The notes: generated from the sequence alone by a model not told the origin. DNA of 64,000 bases from Hylemonella sp. (GCA_030695415.1 JAUYQZ010000001.1:1-64000), one strand, 5' to 3'. Numbered from the stretch's first letter, positions 35,291 to 43,865 are shown. Translations and numbers: made by a program.

Positions 35291-36853
35291 TCAGTGGCTG
35301 GCGTCAGGGAAACCTTGGTAGATCACCATCATCTCGTCCACGTGGGTCAGCACCCAGTCGACGATGGCCGGATCAAAATGGATCCCGCGCTGCTCACGCA
35401 GGTGAGCGAGGGTCTCCTCCAGCGGCCAGGGCTCCTTGTAGCTGCGCCGACTGCCCAGGGCGTCAAAGACATCGGCGACCGCGCCGATACGACCGTAGAG
35501 ATGGATCTCTTCGCCACGCAGCCCCTGCGGATAGCCACTGCCATCCCATTTCTCATGGTGGTGACCTGCCAGCAAAGCCGCCGCCTGCAGGATCTCGCGG
35601 TTCGAACGACCCAGCATCTCGCGCCCGATCTCGGCGTGCGTTCGCATCACCGCCCACTCCGTCTCGTCGAGCTTGCCCGGCTTGTGCAGGATGGCATCCG
35701 GTATGCCGATCTTGCCAAAGTCGTGCAGCGGGGCGGCGATCTTGAGCACCTGGGCCTCCCGCTCACTCAGACCGACCCCTTTGGCGATCAGGTAGCTGTA
35801 CTCGGCGACGCGGCGCACGTGCTGGCCGGTCTCGCGTGAACGCGTCTCGATGGCCTCGCCGAGCATGTAGACGATATCGCGCTGAGTGGCGTTGATCTCT
35901 TCGTGCAGCAGATTGTTTTCGTAGGCGATGGAGACATTCTGCAGAAACAGCTCGATCAGGCTGGAGTCATCGTCCGACAGCGGCTTCTGGCTGCGCAGGT
36001 AGATCACGTTCTCCTTGCCGCTATGGGTGCGGAAGTACCCCCAGTACTCGCCCGCCTGCCGCGTGGGCTGACCGGTCTTGAGCACCTCACCCACCTGCTT
36101 GAGCAAATGGTCCGGCAGGGTGGCCAGCACGTTGGAGCCGACCAGGGCAGAGAACTGACCGGTGGCCGCCACCACCGTGACATGCCCGGATTCGCGCTCC
36201 AGTGCCAGGCTGTCGCACTTGATCAGCATGGCATCGCGGTCGAGAAACAGCAAGGCCACGAGTTGCTCCAGCACACCCTGGACGAAGCAGCCCATCTCTC
36301 GGGTCTGGAATATTTTCCCGGTGGCGTTGATCACGCGCTTGAGGCCGGCGCGGTTGGCCTCCAGCGCGATCAGGTCACGATAGGAACGCAGGCTGGTCAG
36401 TACCGTGCTGTACAGTTTCTGGGAGGACAGCTCCGACTTTTCCTTGTAATCATTGATGTCGTACTGCCGGATCACTGAACGCTCGGGCGCCTGGCCGGGC
36501 TGACCCGTGCGCAGGATCAGGCGGATCAGGCGGTTCTTCTGGACCGTACGGATCTGCTGGATCAGGTCGAGTCCCGCATGCTCGGACTCCATCACCACGT
36601 CAATCAAGGCCACCGCGATGTCGGAATGCGCCGACATCATCCGCTCAGCCTCTTCGCCCGAGAAGGCGTTCAGGAATTCAAGCCCGCGCCCGTCGAACTC
36701 GAAGCCGGCCAGCGCCAGGCGGGTGACCTCATGGATGCCCTGTTCGTCGTCAACGATCAGGACCTTCCAGCCCTGGCGCAGCGACTCCGGCGCTACCCCG
36801 GTCGAAGCCTCTTGCGCAAAGACCAGTTCGTCATCCTTGTCCGGCATTTCCAT
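35291..36853 (-). CDS. Response regulator with DUF3369 and HD-GYP phosphodiesterase domain
   Basis: A 520-residue protein: REC (about 28-150, phosphoacceptor in VALIDVV), DUF3369 (about 165-320) and HD-GYP (about 325-515). The metal and substrate motifs HDFGKIG and HHEKWDGSGYPQGLRG are intact, so c-di-GMP hydrolysis is likely. The REC segment LRTGQPGQAPERSVI is almost identical to that of the GGDEF-EAL regulator at 21329. Its first 23 bases lie inside the 3' end of the MHYT kinase gene, so the two are translationally coupled and the kinase is the natural partner. Confidence 0.93.
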   Translation of the reverse strand: MEMPDKDDELVFAQEASTGVAPESLRQGWKVLIVDDEQGIHEVTRLALAGFEFDGRGLEFLNAFSGEEAERMMSAHSDIAVALIDVVMESEHAGLDLIQQIRTVQKNRLIRLILRTGQPGQAPERSVIRQYDINDYKEKSELSSQKLYSTVLTSLRSYRDLIALEANRAGLKRVINATGKIFQTREMGCFVQGVLEQLVALLFLDRDAMLIKCDSLALERESGHVTVVAATGQFSALVGSNVLATLPDHLLKQVGEVLKTGQPTRQAGEYWGYFRTHSGKENVIYLRSQKPLSDDDSSLIELFLQNVSIAYENNLLHEEINATQRDIVYMLGEAIETRSRETGQHVRRVAEYSYLIAKGVGLSEREAQVLKIAAPLHDFGKIGIPDAILHKPGKLDETEWAVMRTHAEIGREMLGRSNREILQAAALLAGHHHEKWDGSGYPQGLRGEEIHLYGRIGAVADVFDALGSRRSYKEPWPLEETLAHLREQRGIHFDPAIVDWVLTHVDEMMVIYQGFPDASH

Positions 36854-39800
36854 GCTGCTGCTCCGTTGTCAGGGGAAAACTGATGCGAAAAGTCGCTCCC
36901 TTTTCGACATCCTTGACCAAGTGTACTGAACCATCCAAAGCGGTGACGACCAGGTTGAAGACGATGTGCAGCCCCAGGCCGCTCCCCCCCGAGCCGCGCC
37001 GCGTGGTGAAGAAAGGATCGAAGATGCGATCCCGGATTTCCGGTGAAATCCCCCGGCCGTCGTCGGCGCAGTCGATCTGCACTTCATCGCCCGTCCGCCT
37101 GGCGAACAGGCGGATGGTGCCGTCCTGATCCGCGTCATAGGCATGGATCAGGGCATTGATCACCAGATTGCTCAGGATCTGGTAGATCACGCCGGGATTC
37201 GTGTGGAGGCGCAGCCCCGGCTGACTTTGATTGACGACCCGCACCCGGCTACCCTTGAAGCGGGGCTGGAGGCTCAGGATGACCTCGTCGATATACCGCC
37301 CCAGATCGACCTCTCGCTGCTCGTCGCTGGACTGGTCCACCGCCACCTGCTTGAAGCTGCGGATCAGTTCGGCAGCCCGCAGGAGGTTGCGCACCAGGAT
37401 ATCGCTGCCCTCGATACTCTGCTGCAGGAAACGCTCCAGCATCGAGCGCTTGATGGTTCCGGCCTCGAACTCCCGCTTGAGGCTGTGCAGATCTTCCTGC
37501 ATGGCCGTGGCCGAAGTCACCCCGATGCCCAGCGGCGTGTTGATTTCGTGGGAGATGCCCGCCACCAGACCACCGAGCGATGCCATCTTCTCGGCCTGCA
37601 CCAGCTGCGACTGGGTCTGGCGCAGGTTCTCGATGGACGTGCTGAGACTCTGGTTGGCCACGATCAAGGCCTGCTCGGCCCGCTTGCGCTCGGTGATGTC
37701 GATGCCGGTGCCAATCATGTATTCCAGTCGGCCCTGCGCATTGGTGATCATGGCGTTGTTCCACGAGAGCAGACGTCGCCGGCCATCCTTGGCGCGCCAC
37801 TCCACCTCGAGATGCCTGGTCAACTGGTCGGGGAAGACGACGTCTTCATGCTTGCGGCGCACCTCGAGCCGGCGCTCGGGCGTGACGACCGACTCCCAGA
37901 TCGGCTGGCCACGCAGTTCGTCAAAGGTGTAGCCGGTCAGTCGCTCACAGGCCCGGTTGAAGCGCACAAAGCGTCCATGGTTATCGACGACGAAGATCAG
38001 CGTGTCGGCGGTCTCCAGGATGGTCTCGATGAAGCTGCGCTGCTGATCCAGTTCGTGCGTGCGCTCCAGCACACGCTGCTCCAGCGTCTCGTTGAGCCGT
38101 CTTAGGGCCAGCTCGGCGTGCTTCTGCTCTGTGATGTCCTGGATCGAACCGATGAGCTTCAGCGCTTGCCCCTGGGAATTCATCACCGCGCGGGCACGGA
38201 TGTGGACATGCTTGACCCTGCCATCCGGCAGGACGATCCGGTGCTGCGCAGAAAGCCTGCCGCCCGTGGCAATTGCTTCTTGACGTTGCCGTTGGTACTC
38301 GATCATGTCTTCCTCAGGGATCCTGGACAGGACCGCCGCCGCCGGCACGTGCCCGTCCGGCGCGTTGAGCTCGTGAATACGCAATGCCTCTTCCGAAAGG
38401 AAGATCTTGCGTTCCTGACTGGTGAGATCACTCTCGAAGCTGCCGGCTCGGGCCAGCTGCTGGGCTTCTTTCAGATTGGCTTCACTCACGCGCAGGGCCA
38501 TGTCCGCCAACTGTTGCTCGGTAATGTCCTGGATCGTTCCGCTGATGCGCACCGGCTTGCCCTGCGCATCCTTGTAGAAGGCACCGCGTAACTGCACGTG
38601 TTTGATACGCCCTTGGGCGAACAGCAGGCGCAACTTGGCCGAGAAATCCTGGCTGTGCGTCATGGCGACGTCACGCTTGAGCCGCAGGAGTTCGCGATCA
38701 TCGGGGTGAACCGACTCCCTCAGCTGCGCCCGCGATATCCAGCCACTGGCTGACTCGAATTCATGGATACGCAAGGCCTCTTCGGACATCAGGTAGGCGT
38801 CCCTTTCGAAATCAAAATTCCAGCTGCCGAGCCTGGCCAGCTGCTGTGCCTCCTTCAAACGGGCCTCGCTCTGACGCAGGGCCTCCTCCGCTTCCTTGCT
38901 GCGCGTGATGTCGCGCTCGATCGAGATGTAGCGGGACGCTCCGCCAAGCTCGTCCCGGACCACCTGCACATCGACCACGGCCCAATAGGGGCGGCCACTC
39001 TTGTGGTAATGGACGATTTCGGTCTCGAAGCGTTCGCTTCGTGAAAGTTTGTCCTGGATAAAGGCCAGGGTCTTGGGGTCCGTGGCTGGACCGTTGAGCA
39101 GATCGCTCGGACGCCGGCCCACGGCCTCCTCCAGCGAGTAGCCACACATCTTGGTGAAACCCTGGTTGACCCAGCTGATGCGGGCCCGGGCATCCATGAT
39201 GATCACGGCGTTGTCGGTGCTTGAAGCCACCAGCGCGAGTTCGCGCGTCTGGGCTTCACTGGCGCGCAGGGCGGCTTCGGTTGCCTTGCGCTTCGAGACG
39301 TCGATGCACACCAGCAGGTGTCGTATCGAGTCTGCGTGGCGAAAGCCGCTCAGGACCAGCTCGCAAGAGCGCGCATCGCCTGTTCGGGTCCGCAGCTCCG
39401 CCTCTTGGCGGCCAGCATCCGACGGGGGCTCCGACACGCTGGTCACGGGCGGCAGCTCCGGGGCCTGACCCTCGATCAGTGCCGTCCAGGATGGAAGCGC
39501 CTGCAACTCGGCTTCGCTGTAGCCGCTGAACCTTTGCATGGCCACATTGGCATACACCACCCGCCCATCGTGGATGACGAGTACGGCTTCACCCGCATCC
39601 GACTGGGCTGCCAGCAAGGCGCGGTAGAAGCTGTTTTCGCCAGTCACCTCGTCGAAAAACGTCAGGGCCAGCGAAGCCGCCAGCACCAGCACGGCCACCA
39701 GGCCGACGAACAGGCCGATCGCGCTGCCAGTCCAACCGGTTTGCGCCGCGGCGGAGACAGCGTCGGGCGCGAAACGGGCGGCCGCCATGCCTGTGTAGTG

Positions 39801-40361
39801 CATGCCGGCGATCGCTACGCCCATGACAAGCGCACTGGCCAGGCGCCGCGCAAACGACATGCCAGCCCGAGCGCGGTCCTGAAGAACCAGCGCCATAGCC
39901 GACCAACTGGCTGCCACGGCAATCACGGCAGACAGGGCAAGCAGCCAAGGATCGTAGACGATGGGCGGGGTCATGCGCATGGCTTGCATGCCGCTGTAGT
40001 GCATGGTCACGATGCCCAGCCCCATGAGCAGGGCAGCCATCAGCCGGGCTCGCGCCGCATCGCTACGTCGGGCCAGGGTGTGAAGGGCAACGGCCGAGGC
40101 CAGGATGGCCGGCAGCACGGAGAGTGCGGTCAATCCGGGGTCGTAGGCCACCGGCACCGGCAGGTGCAGCGCGAGCATGCCAACAAAGTGCGTGGCCCAG
40201 ATGCCGACACCCATCGCAACCGCCCCGCCGGCAATCCACCAGGGCCGGCTCGTCCGGCTGGCCCAGGCGAGGCGGTAGGCCAGACGCAAGGTGGTGTAGG
40301 ACGCCAGGATCGCGATCAGGACGGAAAAAGCAACCAGGGGCCATTGGTAGCTGAAGGTCAT
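36831..40361 (-). CDS. MHYT-domain sensor histidine kinase with about five PAS domains
   Basis: A 1176-residue kinase. It begins with an MHYT membrane sensor (about 1-215, seven helices; THFVGM, MHYSGM and MHYTGM occur in turn), whose Met/His/Tyr residues are thought to bind copper and sense gases. About five PAS units follow (roughly 255-370, 380-510, 515-640, 640-770 and 785-915), and then the kinase core with His938 in GLVAGISHEINTPLGIG, DDGRGI, FDPFFTTRRG and GSGLGLHI. The ATG at 40361 starts directly at the first MHYT helix. A core closely resembling the 19217 kinase, including SFKQVAVDQS, suggests duplication of a kinase/regulator pair. Confidence 0.92.
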   Translation of the reverse strand: MTFSYQWPLVAFSVLIAILASYTTLRLAYRLAWASRTSRPWWIAGGAVAMGVGIWATHFVGMLALHLPVPVAYDPGLTALSVLPAILASAVALHTLARRSDAARARLMAALLMGLGIVTMHYSGMQAMRMTPPIVYDPWLLALSAVIAVAASWSAMALVLQDRARAGMSFARRLASALVMGVAIAGMHYTGMAAARFAPDAVSAAAQTGWTGSAIGLFVGLVAVLVLAASLALTFFDEVTGENSFYRALLAAQSDAGEAVLVIHDGRVVYANVAMQRFSGYSEAELQALPSWTALIEGQAPELPPVTSVSEPPSDAGRQEAELRTRTGDARSCELVLSGFRHADSIRHLLVCIDVSKRKATEAALRASEAQTRELALVASSTDNAVIIMDARARISWVNQGFTKMCGYSLEEAVGRRPSDLLNGPATDPKTLAFIQDKLSRSERFETEIVHYHKSGRPYWAVVDVQVVRDELGGASRYISIERDITRSKEAEEALRQSEARLKEAQQLARLGSWNFDFERDAYLMSEEALRIHEFESASGWISRAQLRESVHPDDRELLRLKRDVAMTHSQDFSAKLRLLFAQGRIKHVQLRGAFYKDAQGKPVRISGTIQDITEQQLADMALRVSEANLKEAQQLARAGSFESDLTSQERKIFLSEEALRIHELNAPDGHVPAAAVLSRIPEEDMIEYQRQRQEAIATGGRLSAQHRIVLPDGRVKHVHIRARAVMNSQGQALKLIGSIQDITEQKHAELALRRLNETLEQRVLERTHELDQQRSFIETILETADTLIFVVDNHGRFVRFNRACERLTGYTFDELRGQPIWESVVTPERRLEVRRKHEDVVFPDQLTRHLEVEWRAKDGRRRLLSWNNAMITNAQGRLEYMIGTGIDITERKRAEQALIVANQSLSTSIENLRQTQSQLVQAEKMASLGGLVAGISHEINTPLGIGVTSATAMQEDLHSLKREFEAGTIKRSMLERFLQQSIEGSDILVRNLLRAAELIRSFKQVAVDQSSDEQREVDLGRYIDEVILSLQPRFKGSRVRVVNQSQPGLRLHTNPGVIYQILSNLVINALIHAYDADQDGTIRLFARRTGDEVQIDCADDGRGISPEIRDRIFDPFFTTRRGSGGSGLGLHIVFNLVVTALDGSVHLVKDVEKGATFRISFPLTTEQQHGNAGQG

Positions 40362-40432
40362 GGCGGTCGTGGTCGAGCGTTGTCGTTCTCGGGGAAGTGG
40401 GGACCAATATAGCCCGAACCCAGGCCCCAAAA

Positions 40433-40462
40433 GAAAACCCGGCCGCATTGCGCCGGGTTTAT
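40433..40462 (-). terminator. Intrinsic terminator after the bicarbonate permease gene
   Basis: Stem AAACCCGGC/GCCGGGTTT with an 8-base loop lies about 135 bases past the permease stop; on the minus strand it is followed by TTTTCTTTT. It would separate that gene from the MHYT kinase gene. Confidence 0.7.
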
Positions 40463-40594
40463 GTGACAAATGTGGCGGCGTTCCAAGGGGTGAAAGCCGC
40501 GGTAGTCCTCCTGCGCGGCTGTGCAGGTTTTTTCCAATTGCGTCGGACTGGCAGTGATCAGATCGGCCCCGCGTTCAACTGCGCCGCCTCGGCC

Positions 40595-41605
40595 TCATCC
40601 CAGGACATGCCTTGCGACGAAGGTGTACAGCGGAATGCCAAACAAGATGTTCAAGGGGAAAGTGATCGCCAGGGACAGCCCGAAGTAGAGCGAGGGATTG
40701 GCCTCGGGAATCGCGTAGCGAAGCACGGCCGGCACAACGATGTAGGAGGCGCTGGCCGACAGCACCATCAGCAAGGCCGCGTCGGCGGCAGGCAGCTGCA
40801 GCAGCGCGGAAAGCGCCAGGGCAATCGCCGCATGGACCAGCGGACCGATGCCGGCGTAGGCAATCAGGACGGGCGATGTCGTGCGCACCGAAGGCAGGTT
40901 CCTGGCCACCATGAGACCCATGTCCAGCAGGAAGAAGGCCAGCATGCCCTTGAACAGATCGCTCGAAAAGGGCGCCATCACGGCCTTGCCGGCATCCCCG
41001 CTCAGGTAGCCGATGGCCATCGCTCCCAGCAGCAGCAGGTGTGCGCCATCGGTGAAGGACTCGTGCAGTATCTTGCCCAGGGACGGGCCGGTTGCCGGCC
41101 GGCCGAGCACGGTCGCGGTGCCCCCGCCTGCGGGGACCACGGCGTTGGCCACCTGTTGGCTGTGCCGAAGGGTATTGGCCAGCAGCACGGCCATGATGAT
41201 GGCCGGGGACTCCATGAGCACCATGGCAACCGCCATATGGCCGCCGAAGGCCATCTGGTTGGCCTCCAGGTACTGCATGGCCGTCACGAAAGTCACTGCA
41301 CTCACGGACCCGTAAGACGCGGCAATCGCGGCCGCATCAAACCGCGAAACCCGGCTCTTCAGAAGCTGATAGCCCAAGGCCGGCACGATAAAGGCCATCA
41401 GCACCGCCGCCGCCAGGCTGACCATGACGGTTCCGCTCATGCCGGACTGCGCCAGCGCGAAACCGCCCTTGAGGCCCAGGGCCATCAACAGGTAGAGGGA
41501 CAGGAACTTGGAAATCGCAGGGGGAATTTCCAGATTGGATTTGAGCGCGCCCGCCAGCACGCCAAAGACGAAAAACAGGATTGCGGGGTCAAGCAGGTTC
41601 TGCAT
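40595..41605 (-). CDS. SbtA-like sodium-dependent bicarbonate permease
   Basis: A 336-residue permease with ten hydrophobic segments in two inverted halves. The conserved halves include MALGLKGGFALAQSG and SYGSVSAVTFVTAMQYLEA, as in the SbtA bicarbonate carrier of cyanobacteria and its proteobacterial relatives. In cyanobacteria SbtA imports bicarbonate with sodium and is inhibited by the PII-like SbtB; no SbtB gene is visible next to this one. A LysR gene divergent by 86 bases probably regulates it, an arrangement seen for CO2-concentrating genes. Confidence 0.88.
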   Translation of the reverse strand: MQNLLDPAILFFVFGVLAGALKSNLEIPPAISKFLSLYLLMALGLKGGFALAQSGMSGTVMVSLAAAVLMAFIVPALGYQLLKSRVSRFDAAAIAASYGSVSAVTFVTAMQYLEANQMAFGGHMAVAMVLMESPAIIMAVLLANTLRHSQQVANAVVPAGGGTATVLGRPATGPSLGKILHESFTDGAHLLLLGAMAIGYLSGDAGKAVMAPFSSDLFKGMLAFFLLDMGLMVARNLPSVRTTSPVLIAYAGIGPLVHAAIALALSALLQLPAADAALLMVLSASASYIVVPAVLRYAIPEANPSLYFGLSLAITFPLNILFGIPLYTFVARHVLG

Positions 41606-41677
41606 TGGGGTTCTCCTTTGGCCCCAATCCTAGGGATTTCAATGAATTTAGTAAAATCGATTCTTAGATACATTTAT

Positions 41678-41693
41678 ATAGATTTTTATCTAT
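41678..41693. promoter_or_regulatory. Palindrome over the lysR start (candidate operator)
   Basis: ATAGATTTTTATCTAT is a perfect 6-bp dyad with a TTTT centre. It overlaps the ATG at 41692 and lies in the AT-rich region shared with the permease promoter. LysR autoregulatory sites commonly look like this. Confidence 0.4.
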
Positions 41694-42615
41694 GAATATC
41701 ACCTTTCGACAACTGCGCCTCTTCCTGGCTCTGGCGAACACCGGAAGCGTCAGTCGTGCAGCGCATGAATGCCACGTCACGCAACCCACTGCTTCCATGC
41801 AGCTGAAAGAGGTCTCCGACTCGGTTGGCGTGCCACTCTACGAAGTGATCTCGAAGCGGGTGCATCTCACTGATGCAGGCAGGGATCTCGCCAGAACAGC
41901 AAGATCCATTGCAGACGATTGGGCCGCGTTCGAACAAAGGATCGACGCCACCAAGGGGCTGACGCGAGGCAAGCTCAGGGTGGCCGTCGTGAGCACCGCC
42001 AAGTACTTCGTGCCGCGCCTGCTCGGAACCTTCTGCGCCAAGCATCCCGAGATCGACATCTCACTGGAGGTCTTGAACCGCGACGGCGTCGTTCAACGGT
42101 TGCGGGACAACCTGGACGATCTGTACATCATGTCGATGCCGCCGAAGGACATCGACCTTGAAGATCAGATCGTCATGCCGAACCCATTGGTGGTGATCGC
42201 CGCCATCTCGCATCCCCTGGCAGCGCGTCGCAAACTCGAACTGGATGAGCTGAGCAAACTGCGCTTCATCCTGCGTGAGCGTGGCTCCGGCACAAGGATG
42301 GCTGTCGACGCCCACTTCAAGCGTCTCAGATTCAAGCCCAACCTTCGCCTTGAGCTGGGCAGCAATGAAGCCATCAAGGAAGCCGTCGCGGGAGACCTCG
42401 GCATCTCTGTCATTTCAAGCCACGCCCTGCATGGCCAGGCCGCCGAGCATGGGGTATCAGCGCTGGACGTCGCGGGCTTCCCCGTCGAGTCCAACTGGCA
42501 CGTGGTCTGGCAGAAGGGCAAGCAGTTGTCGCCCATCGCCAAGGTGTTCCAGGAGCACCTGCTCGCCCAGTCCGGGAAATGGGCGCACAGCAGGTCTGAT
42601 GCTGAGGCAGCTTGA
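41692..42615 (+). CDS. LysR-family regulator (CbbR/CmpR-like)
   Basis: A 307-residue LysR regulator. The HTH spans about residues 1-60 (MNITFRQLRLFLALANTGSVSRAAHECHVTQPTASMQLKEV) and is followed by the linker helix and a two-lobed ligand domain (about 90-295). The opening and LRVAVVSTAKYFVPRLLGTFCAKHP are close to CbbR/CmpR-type regulators of carbon fixation and bicarbonate uptake, fitting the divergent permease. No clear ribosome-binding site precedes the ATG; the leader is very short. The terminator at 42626 follows. Confidence 0.9.
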   Translation: MNITFRQLRLFLALANTGSVSRAAHECHVTQPTASMQLKEVSDSVGVPLYEVISKRVHLTDAGRDLARTARSIADDWAAFEQRIDATKGLTRGKLRVAVVSTAKYFVPRLLGTFCAKHPEIDISLEVLNRDGVVQRLRDNLDDLYIMSMPPKDIDLEDQIVMPNPLVVIAAISHPLAARRKLELDELSKLRFILRERGSGTRMAVDAHFKRLRFKPNLRLELGSNEAIKEAVAGDLGISVISSHALHGQAAEHGVSALDVAGFPVESNWHVVWQKGKQLSPIAKVFQEHLLAQSGKWAHSRSDAEAA

Positions 42616-42625
42616 GGAAAAAGAA

Positions 42626-42659
42626 AAAGGCCGCTAACTGTATGTCGTTAGCGGCCTTT
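42626..42659. terminator. Bidirectional terminator; probably the original tmRNA terminator
   Basis: AAAGGCCGCTAAC and GTTAGCGGCCTTT form a perfect 13-bp stem with an 8-base loop. On the minus strand it ends in TTTTTCTTTTTCC. It lies 11 bases from the left att site, so in the uninserted chromosome it would sit directly downstream of ssrA. It also stops lysR transcripts. Confidence 0.85.
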
Positions 42660-42670
42660 ATCGGGTCGTA

Positions 42671-42687
42671 TGGTGGAGCTGGGGGGA
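42671..42687. other. Left attachment site (copy of the tmRNA 3' end)
   Basis: TGGTGGAGCTGGGGGGA is identical to 61418-61434. Similarity continues more weakly (GAACCC, CG) for about 12 bases, as expected for an att core that mimics the tmRNA T-arm. No tRNA gene is present here. Confidence 0.85.
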
Positions 42688-42930
42688 GGCGAACCCTCGA
42701 ACCCCGGCCCAATCGAATCAAGGACTTAGCAGCTGGTGGTTAAGAAAATGGCACACCGAACTGGCACACCAGCCTGGATCTCGCGAGTTCAAATCCCAAA
42801 ATGACACTTGAACCGCCGTCCGCATTGAGATGCTGACACAGTTTCCTCGGTCTTGCCACTCACTTCTTATAGAGCCCAGCAAAAGCATCGCTTTTAAAAG
42901 AGCATGAAGCCCCAGAGCGGCATGGGACGC
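42688..42930. other. Island left margin without a visible gene
   Basis: Apart from arm-type repeats at 42750-42770 and a sequence TCGAATCAAGGACTT (42713-42727) that matches TCGAATCAACGACTT near the right end, I see no gene or RNA. Similarity at both ends suggests recombination sequences. Confidence 0.55.
42750..42770 (+). repeat. Paired arm-type sites near the left end
   Basis: GGCACACC occurs at 42750-42757 and 42763-42770, a 13-bp period. The same pair with the same period occurs at 61333-61353, so these are likely integrase arm-binding sites. Confidence 0.6.
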
Positions 42931-43083
42931 TTATAGGGCCATACCGAGCAGACGCCCCAATTCGACCGAAGTAGAGCCACCACGGCGTTCTTCGCCAACA
43001 TGGGCTGACAACTGACGATCAAGTGCTTGCGCTGGGGCGCTAGGCTCTTGCGTTTGTTTTGCGGCGACCCATTCAAAACACAT
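42931..43083 (-). CDS. Unknown 50-residue protein
   Basis: A small frame: MCFEWVAAKQTQEPSAPAQA, continuing to end SVELGRLLGMAL. It has a strong ribosome-binding site (AAGGAG, 5 bases before the ATG) and an AT-rich upstream region with a TATAAA-like -10 on the minus strand, both uncommon for chance frames in this GC-rich DNA. No transmembrane helix, signal peptide or known motif is visible; the middle is Gly/Arg/Ser rich (EERRGGSTS). It is the leftmost gene candidate of the island. No function is proposed. Confidence 0.5.
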   Translation of the reverse strand: MCFEWVAAKQTQEPSAPAQALDRQLSAHVGEERRGGSTSVELGRLLGMAL

Positions 43084-43195
43084 GACACTCCTTGCGATTT
43101 TCTTGCGTTTAAGTGTCTTAACTTATTGATTTATATAGGTTTTATTTAAAAATCGCACTCCCGCTGGGCCTCCCTATAAGAAGGATGCCCAGGCG

Positions 43196-43292
43196 ACCAG
43201 GAAAAACGGCGCCTAGGGCCTGCTCCCGCGCGTTTCCTGGCTAGGGGGTACAAGGTCCACCGGGACCCCACCGAGGGGCTGGTGGACCTTGT
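43196..43292. other. Two consecutive hairpins, possible structured RNA or terminator
   Basis: CCAGGAAA pairs with TTTCCTGG across 29 bases. Next, ACAAGGTCCACC (43250-43261) pairs perfectly with GGTGGACCTTGT (43281-43292), with CCCC/GGGG inside. The minus-strand side lies just downstream of the 130-residue regulator gene, but no U-run follows, so a simple terminator is not certain. The 43084-43297 stretch is otherwise empty. Confidence 0.5.
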
Positions 43293-43297
43293 CACCA

Positions 43298-43690
43298 TCA
43301 GCCCTGCACCACCAGTGTCACGATGGCACTCCGATCAAAAGTAATCGGGATCAGGTCGCTGCCAGGGCTCACCTTGCGGATAGCGTTGATGATCCGAATC
43401 TCAGGGTCACTCAGCTTCAACGGGCCCAAGCAACTCTCGATCACGTCGAGCAATTTGCTGTCGTATTCCGACAGGATGAGTCGCAAGGTCTCCCCAGGCT
43501 CTTTGTCGAGGAGTTCGGCCAGGAGCCGTGCCTTGTTCAAAGGGAACCTCATTGCTCCGGTCTTGATTGCTTTGAGCACAGCTGCGCTATCCAGCTCCAG
43601 CCATTCGGCCATGGCGGGGTCATCGTGATTCAGTTTCCGCTGCAGGTCGCTGATGAGTCCTGCCACGGTGGATTTTGTCGATTCGTTCAT
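43298..43690 (-). CDS. Small island protein, probable DNA-binding regulator
   Basis: A 130-residue protein I cannot place in a named family. Its first half is helical and ordered like a compact helix-turn-helix (NHDDPAMAEWLELDSAAVLKAIKTGAMRF, then LNKARLLAELL). The C-terminal part is more beta-like (DLIPITFDRSAIVTLVVQG). Nearby DNA contains four ATYTACGT units in two tandem pairs and a 15-bp palindrome, directly upstream of the gene, which are plausible operators for it. It could control the restriction operon or its own promoter. Function is inferred from position only. Confidence 0.55.
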   Translation of the reverse strand: MNESTKSTVAGLISDLQRKLNHDDPAMAEWLELDSAAVLKAIKTGAMRFPLNKARLLAELLDKEPGETLRLILSEYDSKLLDVIESCLGPLKLSDPEIRIINAIRKVSPGSDLIPITFDRSAIVTLVVQG

Positions 43691-43787
43691 GCTTTCTCTC
43701 CAGATACGCGGTCAGCGAGTTGCGACCGTCTATTTGTATTTGAAGAGTGAACCCTTGGATTGCTACAGATGAGTTAGCGGAATACGA

Positions 43788-43865
43788 ATCTACGTATCTA
43801 CGTATTTCAATAAATCCATGCAGCAAGATAGAAAGCAAGATTTACGTATTTACGTAAATCTTGCT
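43788..43865. promoter_or_regulatory. Tandem ATYTACGT repeats with a 15-bp palindrome
   Basis: ATCTACGT occurs twice in a row at 43788-43803 and ATTTACGT twice in a row at 43840-43855; the pairs are 52 bp apart, near five helical turns. The second pair is the core of a perfect palindrome (43834-43865): AGCAAGATTTACGTA, TT, TACGTAAATCTTGCT. It lies between hsdR and the small regulator gene. Confidence 0.6.

Noticed and set aside
40497-40536. Hairpin CCTGC...GCAGG followed by six T residues on the + strand
   Set aside because: No + strand gene or clear promoter leads into it; the stem has only 5 bp. A small RNA cannot be supported.
42671-42720. Possible tRNA gene at the left island end
   Set aside because: Only the T-arm/acceptor-like part matches tmRNA; no full cloverleaf is present. 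It is an att copy.
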